NCBI GenBank assembly: GCA_019118345.1
Contig: DWZD01000017.1
Span: 1-37,586, forward strand
Source of the DNA: Candidatus Desulfovibrio intestinavium
Lineage (GTDB): Bacteria; Desulfobacterota; Desulfovibrionia; Desulfovibrionales; Desulfovibrionaceae
Reading direction: 5' to 3'
Length of the DNA stretch: 37,586 nt
Positions 1-8,781 of this stretch are shown here, piece by piece. The notes under the pieces were generated by a model. That model was given only the letters and a program-made list of their open reading frames with translations, was not told the origin of the DNA and did no database searches. The stretch's first letter is position 1, and each line of letters starts with the position of its first letter. A program made the translations under genes and the position numbers.

Positions 1-23
1 GTTTTTGGGGGGATGGGGGGTGT

Positions 24-65
24 GGGGGGAAGGCCCCCTTTGTTCACAAAGGGGGCCTTCCCCCC
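24..65. repeat. Perfect 19-bp inverted repeat (hairpin) at left edge
   Basis: Positions 24-42 are perfectly complementary to 47-65, leaving a TTCA loop. The stem is extremely GC-rich. It probably ends transcription of a gene lying left of the window, but neither side carries a T-run (the plus strand continues ACGAAAAAAAAC), so it is not a textbook intrinsic terminator. Three G6 runs at 7-12, 15-20 and 24-29 lie in or just before it. Confidence 0.6.
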
Positions 66-175
66 ACGAAAAAAAACACCCGCGCGACACGCTTCGCAAG
101 GCAGCAAGCGGGCGGGGTTTGCATCTGGCGGGCATTCAGGATAAAAAGCGGGGAAATGCCAAGCGGGAGGTCTCT

Positions 176-1132
176 ATGCATTTGCGGAAACGGGTACTGG
201 TGACGGGCGGTTCGGGCTTTCTGGGATCACATTTGTGTGCGCGTCTGCTGGACGAGGGGCACGAGGTTCTGTGCGTGGACAATTTCTTTTCCAGCGCGCG
301 GGCCAATGTGGGAGAACTCATGGACAACAACCGCTTCGAGCTGTTGCGTCATGATGTGACCTTTCCGCTGTTTGTGGAAGTGGACGAAATCTACAATCTG
401 GCCTGTCCGGCCTCGCCCATTCATTATCAGCACGATCCGGTGCAGACCATCAAGACCTGCGTGCATGGGGCCATCAACATGCTGGGGCTGGCCAAACGGC
501 TGCGGGCGAAGATCTTTCAGGCCTCCACAAGCGAGGTCTACGGCGATCCGGACGTGCATCCGCAGCCGGAGAGTTATTGGGGGCATGTGAATCCCAACGG
601 CATCAGGGCCTGCTATGACGAGGGCAAACGCTGTGCGGAATCGCTCTTTTTTTCCTACTGGCGGCAGAGCGGCCTGAAGATCAAGGTGGGGCGCATTTTC
701 AACACCTACGGGCCGAAGATGCACCCCAACGACGGGCGGGTGGTCTCCAATTTCATTGTGCAGGCCCTGAAGGGCGAACCCATCACCATTTACGGGGACG
801 GCAGCCAGACCCGCTCGTTCTGCTATGTGGATGATTTGATCGAGTGCATGCGGCGGCTCATGGATTCGCCGGACGAGGTGACCGGGCCGGTCAACATGGG
901 CAATCCCGGGGAATTCACCATCCGCGAGCTGGCGGAAAAGGTGGTGGCCCTGACCGGCAGCCGGTCGAAGATTTCCTATGAGCCGTTGCCGGGGGACGAT
1001 CCCAAGCAGCGGCGGCCCGACATCGGGCTGGCCCGCGAGCTGCTGGGCTGGGAGCCGAAGGTGGCGCTGGATGAGGGCCTGAAGAAGACCATTGCCTATT
1101 TTGAAGGGCAGCTGGCGGCCGGACTGGCCTAG
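176..1132 (+). CDS. UDP-glucuronate decarboxylase-like NAD-dependent epimerase/dehydratase (SDR family)
   Basis: The 318-residue product is an extended short-chain dehydrogenase/reductase closest in style to UDP-glucuronic acid decarboxylase (UXS), which makes UDP-xylose in the cytoplasm for surface polysaccharide. The NAD-binding motif GGSGFLG is at residues 11-17. The segments [12 protein letters not shown] and [10 protein letters not shown] are typical of UXS, and the catalytic Y147-x3-K151 pair follows. The ending, with [11 protein letters not shown] and LGWEPKV, also fits. The start at 176 is chosen because GGGAGG sits just upstream; the reading frame is open to position 5, but that extension is low-complexity and non-conserved in style. 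It stands alone, followed by a short gap and a zinc-ribbon gene. A dTDP-glucose dehydratase-like role is possible but less likely. Confidence 0.88.
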   Translation: MHLRKRVLVTGGSGFLGSHLCARLLDEGHEVLCVDNFFSSARANVGELMDNNRFELLRHDVTFPLFVEVDEIYNLACPASPIHYQHDPVQTIKTCVHGAINMLGLAKRLRAKIFQASTSEVYGDPDVHPQPESYWGHVNPNGIRACYDEGKRCAESLFFSYWRQSGLKIKVGRIFNTYGPKMHPNDGRVVSNFIVQALKGEPITIYGDGSQTRSFCYVDDLIECMRRLMDSPDEVTGPVNMGNPGEFTIRELAEKVVALTGSRSKISYEPLPGDDPKQRRPDIGLARELLGWEPKVALDEGLKKTIAYFEGQLAAGLA

Positions 1133-1195
1133 AACGATAGGTGAGAGAAGGAGGCAGGTCATGTCGCCTCTATTTTTGCGGAAGGGAGAGAGAGC

Positions 1196-1753
1196 ATGAG
1201 TTACAGCTATATCGCCCTGGTGCCGAGGCGCTATCATATTCCGGCTGAGGAACGCGAGGCGTTGATTCGGCGCATGGTCGGCTGGATGCAGGAAAGGGGC
1301 TGGATCGAACGGGAAAAAAGCCATTGCGTGCTGGGGCCGGACGATGAAGGCTGGCGCATCACGGCCGAGGGCGCGGAGCATATTGCCCATGAGGAACCAG
1401 GGGGAGAAAGCTACGGCCTGAGCGTGAGTCAGAGCGACGACAAGCAGGTGACGGTCAGTCCCGAAGGGGAGCTGGCTGTGCGCTGTCCCAAGTGCGGGGA
1501 AGAATTTGTGGATGAATTTATGGAGATGGTCGGGGAATGGAGCGAGGCCGAGGGTTATCCGCTCATGCCCTGCCCGTTTTGCGGCGAAGCGTCCGAAATC
1601 CGCGACTATGAGAACGATATGGCGTGGGGCTTCAGCAATCTTGTCTTTGAGCTTCACATGGTAGGTCGCCACGGGGAGCTGGACGAGGATTTTGTCGAGG
1701 AATTTGCCCGGGAGCTGGGCGAGCCGGTGGGGGTTGTCTGGGTCTGGCTGTAG
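1196..1753 (+). CDS. Hypothetical protein with zinc-ribbon-like CPKC/CPFC motif
   Basis: I do not recognise a named family. The 185-residue acidic product has an N-terminal part rich in Arg and Glu. In the second half it has two Cys pairs, CPKC near residue 101 and CPFC near residue 126, about 22 residues apart. These would form a zinc ribbon or rubredoxin-like knuckle. There is no signal peptide or membrane segment, so it is probably cytoplasmic. The start follows a GGGAGAGAG purine tract. It lies 63 bp after the decarboxylase-like gene on the same strand and ends at a strong intrinsic terminator, so the two may form one transcript. Nothing in the sequence fixes a function. Confidence 0.75.
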   Translation: MSYSYIALVPRRYHIPAEEREALIRRMVGWMQERGWIEREKSHCVLGPDDEGWRITAEGAEHIAHEEPGGESYGLSVSQSDDKQVTVSPEGELAVRCPKCGEEFVDEFMEMVGEWSEAEGYPLMPCPFCGEASEIRDYENDMAWGFSNLVFELHMVGRHGELDEDFVEEFARELGEPVGVVWVWL

Positions 1754-1776
1754 CCGCGCGGCGAAGGTGCCGTACA

Positions 1777-1808
1777 GCGGGGAGGCCTCACGGTCTCCCC
1801 GCTTTTTT
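1777..1808 (+). terminator. Intrinsic terminator of the 176-1753 transcript
   Basis: GCGGGGAG (1777-1784) pairs perfectly with CTCCCCGC (1795-1802) and is followed directly by six T (1803-1808). The T-run is on the plus strand only, so it serves the zinc-ribbon gene and not the convergent porin gene. Confidence 0.92.
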
Positions 1809-1816
1809 GTGTCGCG

Positions 1817-3352
1817 TCAGAACTTGTAGGTGAAGATCAGGCCCGCCTTGTAGCCGTCGCTCTTGCTGTACGAGCTGTGGTGGAAGGAACGATTCCACGT
1901 TCCCTTGTCGATGCCGTTGATGATGTAGCCCAGTTCCAACCGGGCATCGAGGTTTTCATAAATCTGGTAGACACTGTCCAGATTGATCTCGACAAGATGA
2001 TCCGCCGTCGTCAGGTAGAAGCCGGCGGGCGAGACGCCCACGGTGGTGGTGGCGTCGGTCATGCCCAGATAATCGGTCATCTTTGTGCTGTTGGTGCCGC
2101 CCCAGTAGGTGACGCGCAGGGTATGCTTCAAGTCCTCGAGGAAGGAAACATCCTTGATTTGCGCGCCGATGCCCCAGGTGCCGCCGTAATGCAGCGACTG
2201 GTCGTAGGCCCGGCCGGCATGGGTGCCCCAGCCGAAGCCGTCGCCGATGAAGGAGGTAAAGTAGCCGGCGGGCGAAAAGCTCGGCATGCGCTCGGAGCCG
2301 TTCTTGACGTTGTCGTCATCGCCCGAACCGTACCAGCCGAAAATGCCCGGCGTGCCCCAGTCCAGCTTGTATTCCACCAGCGCCTTGGCCAGCCAGCCTT
2401 CACGGCGGCTGTCGCCCCGGCGAATCTGCCCGTCGGCCTGATTGCGCACGTCAAATCGACCCCGGCTTTCCACATAGGCATAATTCAAATCCACCTCGAT
2501 GCGCAGCGGTTCAAAGGCGTCGATGATCACGGGCAGGCCCGCGTAGACGGCGGAGACATAAGCCTTGTTCATGTTGGCATTGAAAATGGCGTTGCCGGTA
2601 TTGGCGTTGATGGCCGGATCGTTGATGGCCATGACAAAGGGCCGCGTGCCGTAATCGTAATAGGTGGAGCTGGCCCCGCCGGTGACCGTGTTCTTGCCGA
2701 TCATGCCGTACATGGCCCAGGGCGTGAGCTTGACGCCCTCGAAGGTCAGCGGCACGGACAGCATGAACATGTCCACATTGTCCAGAAAGTTGACGTTGCG
2801 CATGCTGCCGTCCGGGCGCCGCTCACCGGCATAATTGTCGTTGTAGGGCCGCGCCCACATGGCGGTGAGACCCACATGCTCGTTGAAGGCATAGCTGGCC
2901 GTGATGGCTGCGGCGTCATCATCCCAGAAGGTGGAACCGCCTGCGGCATTGGGCAGGGTGACGCCCTGCAGGCCCATGCGCAGTTTCAGGTCGGTGTTCG
3001 GCACAAGCCAGTCGAGATAGGCGCGCTTGACCTTGATGACGTTGTTGCCGTCGGCGCCCAGCGCGCCGCCCCGATCCGCACGGCCCCACGGCGTATCCCC
3101 GATTTCAAAGTACAGCGTGCCGGACAGGGCCTCGGAAGCCACGGCATCCATTTGCAGGCGAACCCGTTGCAGGGCGGCAAAATCGTCCGTCGTCTTGACA
3201 TTGTTGCCGCCGACCTTTTTCACATAGTTGGTGTCCACCAGCCCGAAACCGAACATCCAGTCGCCTTTCATACGAAAGTCAATGGCGCTTGCGGCACGGG
3301 CATGCCCGGCCAGAGCAGCGGCGGCCAGCAGCAGAACAACGATCTTCTTCAT
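1817..3352 (-). CDS. Outer-membrane porin (Desulfovibrio homotrimeric porin type)
   Basis: The 511-residue protein starts with a clear Sec signal peptide (MKKIVVLLLAAAALAGHARA, cleavage about residue 20). It continues with alternating aromatic/polar stretches typical of beta-strands and ends IFTYKF, with the C-terminal Phe expected for BAM-dependent insertion. Its style matches the abundant homotrimeric porins of Desulfovibrio. It should form a passive outer-membrane channel. The start has AAGGAGG about 7 nt upstream. It is the last gene of a minus-strand set: the MFS permease ends 31 bp before it and the amidohydrolase precedes that. This suggests the porin is dedicated to the substrate handled by the operon, an inference from context only. 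Confidence 0.88.
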   Translation of the reverse strand: MKKIVVLLLAAAALAGHARAASAIDFRMKGDWMFGFGLVDTNYVKKVGGNNVKTTDDFAALQRVRLQMDAVASEALSGTLYFEIGDTPWGRADRGGALGADGNNVIKVKRAYLDWLVPNTDLKLRMGLQGVTLPNAAGGSTFWDDDAAAITASYAFNEHVGLTAMWARPYNDNYAGERRPDGSMRNVNFLDNVDMFMLSVPLTFEGVKLTPWAMYGMIGKNTVTGGASSTYYDYGTRPFVMAINDPAINANTGNAIFNANMNKAYVSAVYAGLPVIIDAFEPLRIEVDLNYAYVESRGRFDVRNQADGQIRRGDSRREGWLAKALVEYKLDWGTPGIFGWYGSGDDDNVKNGSERMPSFSPAGYFTSFIGDGFGWGTHAGRAYDQSLHYGGTWGIGAQIKDVSFLEDLKHTLRVTYWGGTNSTKMTDYLGMTDATTTVGVSPAGFYLTTADHLVEINLDSVYQIYENLDARLELGYIINGIDKGTWNRSFHHSSYSKSDGYKAGLIFTYKF

Positions 3353-3383
3353 GATCAGACCTCCTTCTTGTTACGAAACGACA

Positions 3384-4628
3384 TTACGCATTTTCAGCGG
3401 CGGCCCGCAGGGTGCGACCGCGCCGGTAGATGAGGGTGGCCGTCAGGGCGCCGATGACGCACAGGGCAATGAGAAAATGGAAGATGACCGCGTAGCCGTC
3501 GTTGCCGTAAATATCGAGCCAATGCCCGAACAGCGGCCCGAACAGCCCGTCAGGCACATAGCCGAGCAGGCTGATGACGCTGACGGCCATGCCCGTATAC
3601 TGGGCGGGGATGCGGATTTCCTCCATGCAGGAAAACATGATGGTAAAGCCCACCAGACCGAAGAAGCTGAACAGCAACGTCATCAGGATGATGATGGCGG
3701 ACGAGGTGCCCACCGGCAGCATGAGCAGCACCACGAGCATGACGATCAGCGCGAAGAAGCAGAAGATCATGACCAGGGCCGTGGAGCCGATCTTGTCGGA
3801 AACATAGCCGCTGAACGGCCCGGTGAAGACGCGCAGGCCAAAGGCGCGAATGGTGCCGAGCACCGCGCCGAAGGTCACCGAAACGCCCAGCACGTTGGTG
3901 GTGTAGGGGGTCATGTAGCCGATGCCGATATACAGGCCGTAGCCGCAGAAAATGAGCAGCACCATGAGCCAGACGGAGGAAAGCCGCAGCACCTTGAGGG
4001 CGCTCTTGAGCGGCGCTTCCACCGGGGTTTCGACGTGTTCATTGTAGGGCGTGCGATCCGCCACGAAGAAGAGGACGCCCAGCAGGGCCACCACGGCAAA
4101 TACCCCCTGCCCGATCAGCATGTACTGGAAGCCCACGACCCGTTCGGCCACGCTGCCGTAAACAGCCGCGCCCACAAAGCCGATGATGGAGGAAAAGATG
4201 CCGGTGGAGCCGTAGAAGGAGCCGAACACCCTGCCCTGCTCATCCTTGCCGCCGCTTTCGCGCACGGCCTTGATCAGGGCCGACCAGCCGATCATGTTGA
4301 CGGCCACGGCCAGCACGCCCCAGATGAAGAGGGCAATGGCATAGGTGTGGTAGAAGGCAAAAAAGAAATTGCAGAGCGCCACGATGCCCAGCGACAGGGC
4401 AAGCAGCTTTCTGGCGGAGCAGCGGTCGGCCAGCAGGCCGCCGGGAATGTAGAGCAGCATCCCCACGGCGGTGAAGACGGTCATCAGCAGGCCCAGTTCG
4501 TTGTTGGTGGTCTGGGTCACCTCGCGAATGACGTCGTAGAACTTGATATGCACATAAGGCAGTGCGCAGGAGGCCGAAAAGGTCAGGCCCAGCGTCAGGA
4601 TGCGCATCAGTTGCTGAAAGCGTGTCAT
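3384..4628 (-). CDS. MFS transporter
   Basis: The 414-residue inner-membrane protein has about 12 hydrophobic helices. Between helices 2 and 3 is the major facilitator loop GGLLADRCSARK, a variant of the G-x3-D-R/K-x-G-R-R/K signature, and a related loop, GYVSDKIGS, occurs in the second half. It most likely carries out proton- or ion-coupled uptake of a small organic solute; the substrate cannot be read from sequence. The ATG is preceded by AAAAAGGAG. It lies 24 bp after the amidohydrolase stop and 31 bp before the porin, so the three genes are almost surely one transcript. The pairing of porin and permease implies import rather than efflux, though efflux is not excluded. Confidence 0.9.
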   Translation of the reverse strand: MTRFQQLMRILTLGLTFSASCALPYVHIKFYDVIREVTQTTNNELGLLMTVFTAVGMLLYIPGGLLADRCSARKLLALSLGIVALCNFFFAFYHTYAIALFIWGVLAVAVNMIGWSALIKAVRESGGKDEQGRVFGSFYGSTGIFSSIIGFVGAAVYGSVAERVVGFQYMLIGQGVFAVVALLGVLFFVADRTPYNEHVETPVEAPLKSALKVLRLSSVWLMVLLIFCGYGLYIGIGYMTPYTTNVLGVSVTFGAVLGTIRAFGLRVFTGPFSGYVSDKIGSTALVMIFCFFALIVMLVVLLMLPVGTSSAIIILMTLLFSFFGLVGFTIMFSCMEEIRIPAQYTGMAVSVISLLGYVPDGLFGPLFGHWLDIYGNDGYAVIFHFLIALCVIGALTATLIYRRGRTLRAAAENA

Positions 4629-4652
4629 GCTGTTTTCTCCTTTTTCCTTCGG

Positions 4653-6326
4653 CTACAGTTGCCCGTAACGGACAGTGTTGCCCACGATGGTGCAGACGAC
4701 GGCAATGTCCTTGATGCGGAGCGGGGGCACATCGAGGGGATTCTCAGCCAGAATGACGAAATCGGCCAGCTTGCCGGGGCTGATGCTGCCCTTGCGGCCT
4801 TCCTCGAAGCCCTGACGGGCGGCATTGATGGTGACGCCCTTGAGGGCCTCCAGCACCGGCACGCCCTGCTCGCGGCTGCCGAGATCCCGCCCGCCGCAGC
4901 TGCGCCGGTTGACGGCGGCCCAGACGAGCAGCAGGGGATGGATGGGCGTGACGTAGGTATCGCTGTGCAGGGTGAAGGGCAGGCCCAGCCGCAGGGCCTC
5001 GCCTGCGGGACTCATGCGGCAGGCCCGTTCCGGCCCCATGAAGATCTCGTAATGGCGATCGCCCCAAAAATAGGTATGGGTAATGAAAAACGAGGGAATG
5101 ACGGCCAGCCGGGCCATGCGCTCGAGCTGATCCGAACGGGCCATCTGGCTGTGGATGACGATATGACGCGCATCCAGGCGCGGATGGGCGCTCTGGGCCG
5201 CCTCAAAGGCGTCAAGGATGGCCTCGATGGCGGCGTCGCCGTTGCCGTGCACGGCCACCTGCCAGCCTGCGGCATGCAGCTCGCCGATGCGTCTGGTCAT
5301 GGTTGCGATGTCGCAGGAGGGATAGCCGCAAAAGTCCGACGGCCTGTCCGGGGGAATCCGGTGATAGGGACGGGACAGGTAGCCCGTATAGGCCTGAATG
5401 GAGCCGTCGCAGGCCAGCTTGGCCGCGCCCATGATCAGCATGTTTTCCTCATCCAGCGCCTGCCCGGACGGCACCTGCGGATAGGTCGCCCGGAACGCGT
5501 CCATGCCGCATTCCTGCCCCACGGGATAGATGACCAGCCGCAGCTTCAGGGCATCCCGCGACAGGGCGGCGCGCAGCAGCCGCAGGCGTTCGCCGCCCAC
5601 CAGCCAGCCGTCCTGGGCCGTGGTGCAGCCCGCGGCAAGGTACATGTCCGAACCGGCCCGCAGGGCCTGCATGAAGCCGGCCTCGTCCGGCGGCGGCACC
5701 AGGGAGAGGAGCGGGCTGGTGGCGGCCTCCATGACGCCGGTGGGCACATGGTTGCCGTCGCGGTGCAGCACCACGTTTTCCCCCGGCTCAGCCGAGGCGT
5801 CGGCAAGGCCGACCCGCTCGAGCGCCAGACTGTTGCCGGTCGTCACCCAGCCGGAAATGTGCTGGAGCACGATGGGATGCCGGGTGCTGGCCCGGTCGAG
5901 ATCCTCCCGTGTGGGGTGACGCCGCTCCGAAACCATCGTATCGTCGTAGCCCCAGCCGAGAATGCACTGTCCCGGCGGCGTTTCCTCCGCCCGTTGCCGC
6001 AGCAGCGCCACCATGTCCTCGATGCCGTGCACGCTGCCGAGGGGATGACTGTTCAGATCCACCGCCGCCGTCAGCATGGCGGCATCCACAAAATGGCTGT
6101 GCGCATCAATGAAGCCGGGCAGAAGCGTCCGTCCCGCGAGATTGACGTAATGCGTGCCGGCATGGGCCAGGGCGCGCATGTCAGCCAGCCCGCCCACGGC
6201 CAGAATGCGTGTGCCGCTCACGGCCACGGCTTCCGGCGACGGCAGGGCTTCATCCATGCTGACAATCGGCCCGCCGAAATAAATGGTGTCGGCGCGCGCC
6301 GCGCCTCTGTCTTCAGTCCCGCTCAT
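4653..6326 (-). CDS. YtcJ-like metal-dependent amidohydrolase
   Basis: The 557-residue enzyme belongs to the amidohydrolase superfamily (amidohydrolase_3, YtcJ branch). The first metal-binding motif is FIDAHSHF (HxH) near residue 82. Later come HGNGDAA and HSQMARSD, with the His residues expected as further ligands, and LHSDTYVTP, whose Asp is the likely catalytic base. No signal peptide is seen, so it should act in the cytoplasm on a C-N bond of an imported compound; the substrate is unknown. The frame opens at 6347, but the start at 6326 is preferred because CAAGGAGG lies 6 nt upstream. It leads the operon with the MFS permease and the porin and is divergent from the two-component operon starting at 6548. 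Confidence 0.88.
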   Translation of the reverse strand: MSGTEDRGAARADTIYFGGPIVSMDEALPSPEAVAVSGTRILAVGGLADMRALAHAGTHYVNLAGRTLLPGFIDAHSHFVDAAMLTAAVDLNSHPLGSVHGIEDMVALLRQRAEETPPGQCILGWGYDDTMVSERRHPTREDLDRASTRHPIVLQHISGWVTTGNSLALERVGLADASAEPGENVVLHRDGNHVPTGVMEAATSPLLSLVPPPDEAGFMQALRAGSDMYLAAGCTTAQDGWLVGGERLRLLRAALSRDALKLRLVIYPVGQECGMDAFRATYPQVPSGQALDEENMLIMGAAKLACDGSIQAYTGYLSRPYHRIPPDRPSDFCGYPSCDIATMTRRIGELHAAGWQVAVHGNGDAAIEAILDAFEAAQSAHPRLDARHIVIHSQMARSDQLERMARLAVIPSFFITHTYFWGDRHYEIFMGPERACRMSPAGEALRLGLPFTLHSDTYVTPIHPLLLVWAAVNRRSCGGRDLGSREQGVPVLEALKGVTINAARQGFEEGRKGSISPGKLADFVILAENPLDVPPLRIKDIAVVCTIVGNTVRYGQL

Positions 6327-6547
6327 GGCATCCTCCTTGAAAAACATGCCGGGGGAAATCTCTTCCTGCCGAATGGTTGGACATCGACCCTTACAGGCTT
6401 ACGCCACCGGCGAGACGCTGCCCATAAGCTGAACACCCGAGATTGCCTGCGGGAACACCTGAATCTTTTTTGGGAATGGCGTATGCAAATTGCCTGAAAA
6501 ATCATGTAGACTTGCCTTGGACAGACCAGAAGACAGGAGGTCAGCCC
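6327..6547. promoter_or_regulatory. Divergent control region with TTGCCT repeats
   Basis: This 221-bp region separates the divergent amidohydrolase and response-regulator genes and must hold both promoters. TTGCCT occurs three times on the plus strand, at 6443-6448, 6490-6495 and 6512-6517. The first two are part of an identical ATTGCCTG octamer 47 bp apart, and the last two are 22 bp apart. They could be response-regulator half-sites or -35 elements. I could not assign a convincing -10 box or a sigma-54 -24/-12 pair. Confidence 0.45.
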
Positions 6548-7204
6548 ATGAGCCTTTCCATCATCATTGCCGAAGATCACGCCCTTTTCCGCAGCGGGCT
6601 GAGGCAGCTCCTCGCCCCGGAAGCGGATCTGGAAGTTGTGGGAGAAGCGGACAACGGCCCGGAAGCGGTGCGCCTGTCCGAGGAACGGCATCCCGACGTG
6701 CTGCTGCTCGATCTCACCATGCCCGGCGGAGGCGGCCTGGAAGCCATTGCCCGCATCCGCAAACTCAGCCCCCAAACCCATATTCTCGTCATCTCCATGC
6801 ACGCCTCGGGCATGCATGTGCGTTCCGCCTTCAAGGCCGGCGCGCACGGCTATCTGCTCAAGACGGCGGACAGCACGGAATTTCTCTTTGCCGTGCGAGC
6901 CGTGGGCAAGGGCAATCAGTACATCAGCAGCGAGCTGACGGGGCTTGTGGTGGACTGGTGCCTGGGGCAGGGGGGAGACGACGAATCGCCCCTGCTGGAC
7001 AATCTGACCCTGAGGGAGCGGGAAATCCTGCGCATGGTGGCCGAGGGTCTCTCCAACAAGGAAATCGCCGCCCGGCTCTTTCTGTCGGAAAAGACCGTCA
7101 TCACCCATCGCGGCAATTTCATGCGCAAGCTGGGGCTGCACAATGTGCGGGAAGTGACCATGTTTGCCATTAGCCACGGCCTCATGCAGGTGAACGGCCA
7201 ATGA
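6548..7204 (+). CDS. NarL/FixJ-family two-component response regulator
   Basis: The 218-residue protein has an N-terminal receiver with an intact phosphorylation site: acidic pocket E9-D10, phosphoacceptor D55 in LLLDLTMPG, S83 and K105. A LuxR-type helix-turn-helix follows at about residues 150-215 (LTLREREILRMVAEGLSNKE, then SEKTVITHR). It is a DNA-binding transcription factor activated by phosphorylation. The start at 6548 is chosen for AGGAGG 8 nt upstream; the longer frame from 6443 runs into the divergent promoter region. Its stop overlaps the next gene by 4 bp (ATGA). The partner kinase is encoded two genes downstream. The likely target is the divergent porin-permease-hydrolase operon, an inference from gene order. 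Confidence 0.93.
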   Translation: MSLSIIIAEDHALFRSGLRQLLAPEADLEVVGEADNGPEAVRLSEERHPDVLLLDLTMPGGGGLEAIARIRKLSPQTHILVISMHASGMHVRSAFKAGAHGYLLKTADSTEFLFAVRAVGKGNQYISSELTGLVVDWCLGQGGDDESPLLDNLTLREREILRMVAEGLSNKEIAARLFLSEKTVITHRGNFMRKLGLHNVREVTMFAISHGLMQVNGQ

Positions 7205-8781
7205 GAGCGCCCCTTGCCGCCGCATGGCTCTGCGCCCTGCTTGTCCTTTGCCTTCGCCTGCCGGTCAATGCCGCAACGGACGAGCTGATCATCGGCATCG
7301 AATCGGCCCCGCAGCATGCCAATCCCGCCGTCCTGTCCGGCAGCATCACGGCCGGCATCGGCGCCCAGCTCTTTGCCGGGCTGACCCGTCTGGACAGCCG
7401 AGGCCAGGCCCTGCCCTATCTGGCCCAAAGCTGGGAAAGCGGCGGCGACGGCCTGAGCATGACCTTTCATCTTCAGCCGCAGGCCGTCTTCCATGACGGC
7501 AGCCCGGTCACGGCTGAGGATGTGGCCTTTTCCCTGCTCCAATGCCGGGAGCATCATCCCTTCCGCTCCATGCTGACCCCGATTACGGGCGTGGACACGC
7601 CGGACAGGCACACGGTCGTCGTCCGGCTGCGCCACCCCTTTCCGCTGCTGCCCGCCGTGCTGCTGCCGTCGCTGGTGCCCATCATGCCGCGCCATGTGTA
7701 CGGCAACGGGCCACCCCTGCCCGAGCATCCCGCCAACCGGCAGGTTGTGGGTTCAGGCCCTTTCATGCTGGAATCCTTCGCGGCGGAGAGCGCCATTCGT
7801 CTGGTGCGCAATCCGCACTTCTTCCTGCCGGGCAGGCCCGGCTTTGCCCGCATCACCTTTCGCGTCTTTCGCGATCCGGCGGAAATCCTGCATGCCATGC
7901 GTCTGGGCAGTGTGGACATGTACCTTTGCCCCGCCCCCATCGGCCGCACCAACCTTGACCGGCCCGGCATGCCCTGGCAGACCCGGCTGCAGGAGGTGCG
8001 GCACATCCATGCCTACACCCTGCTGAACTACAATCTTTCGCGCCCGCCCTTTTCCAATCCGCTGGTGCGCGAGGCCCTGGCCCTGGCGCTCGACAGAAAG
8101 CGCCTTGCCGGTCATGCGTCCTTTGGCGGCATGCAGCCCATGAGCGGCCCCTTTCCGCCGGACGCCCCCTTTGCCGTGGCGGTGGAACAGCCCTACGATC
8201 CCGCCCGTGCCAATGCCCTGCTGGACAAGGCGGGCTATCCGCGCGGCACGGACGGCAAGCGCTTTGTGCTGCGGCTCAACTATTCCCCGGACATTTCCCC
8301 CCTGCTCCGGGATCTCATCAAATATCTGCAGCACGAATTTGCCGTGACCCTCGGCATCGTTCTGGAAACGCAGGATGTGGAAAGCGTGGCCAAATGGCGC
8401 GACATCCTGAACAGCGGCAATTTTGACGCCGCGCTGGACGAGGTCTTTTTCTGGCAGGATCCCGTGGTGGGCTTCCATCGCCTGTACAGCAGCGACAACC
8501 GGCGCCGGAAGCTCATCTGGACAAATATGACGGGCTATGCCGATCCGCATGTGCAAGCGCTCATGGAACGGGCAATGCAGGAAAGCCGTCCGGTCGAACG
8601 GCAGGCCATCTATACCCGGATACAACGGCAAATCGCCCATGATCATCCCGCCCTCTGGCTGATGACCAATCCCTACGTCATCATTGCCTCGCCGGCCATT
8701 GACGGCCTGGAAAGCCTTGTGCAGGGCACCATGTCCCCCCTGGACGGCCTCAGCCCCCTGCCCCGTACGGAGGAACCATGA
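7201..8781 (+). CDS. Periplasmic family-5 solute-binding protein, no ABC partners nearby
   Basis: The 526-residue product has an N-terminal signal peptide (hydrophobic residues 4-24, then ATDELIIG). It has the layout of family-5 extracellular solute-binding proteins for peptides, nickel and similar ligands: LAQSWESGGDGLSMTFHLQ, the signature-like FHDGSPVTAEDVAFSL, and later PLVREALALALDRKRL. It lacks a Cys lipobox, so it should be free in the periplasm. No permease or ATPase genes are adjacent. Instead it sits between a response regulator and a histidine kinase, overlapping both by 4 bp (ATGA). This suggests it presents a ligand to the kinase, much as TorT does for TorS, rather than feeding a transporter. 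Ligand unknown. Confidence 0.88.
   Translation: MRAPLAAAWLCALLVLCLRLPVNAATDELIIGIESAPQHANPAVLSGSITAGIGAQLFAGLTRLDSRGQALPYLAQSWESGGDGLSMTFHLQPQAVFHDGSPVTAEDVAFSLLQCREHHPFRSMLTPITGVDTPDRHTVVVRLRHPFPLLPAVLLPSLVPIMPRHVYGNGPPLPEHPANRQVVGSGPFMLESFAAESAIRLVRNPHFFLPGRPGFARITFRVFRDPAEILHAMRLGSVDMYLCPAPIGRTNLDRPGMPWQTRLQEVRHIHAYTLLNYNLSRPPFSNPLVREALALALDRKRLAGHASFGGMQPMSGPFPPDAPFAVAVEQPYDPARANALLDKAGYPRGTDGKRFVLRLNYSPDISPLLRDLIKYLQHEFAVTLGIVLETQDVESVAKWRDILNSGNFDAALDEVFFWQDPVVGFHRLYSSDNRRRKLIWTNMTGYADPHVQALMERAMQESRPVERQAIYTRIQRQIAHDHPALWLMTNPYVIIASPAIDGLESLVQGTMSPLDGLSPLPRTEEP

Noticed and set aside
6477..6495. Possible sigma-54 promoter (TGGC...TTGCC) upstream of the response regulator
   Set aside because: The spacing between the GG and GC elements is 2 bp too long for a -24/-12 promoter.
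3228..6497. A 1089-codon plus-strand open frame
   Set aside because: It lies opposite the porin, MFS and amidohydrolase genes, has very biased His/Gly/Ala/Gln composition and no family features. It is a GC-driven antisense shadow.
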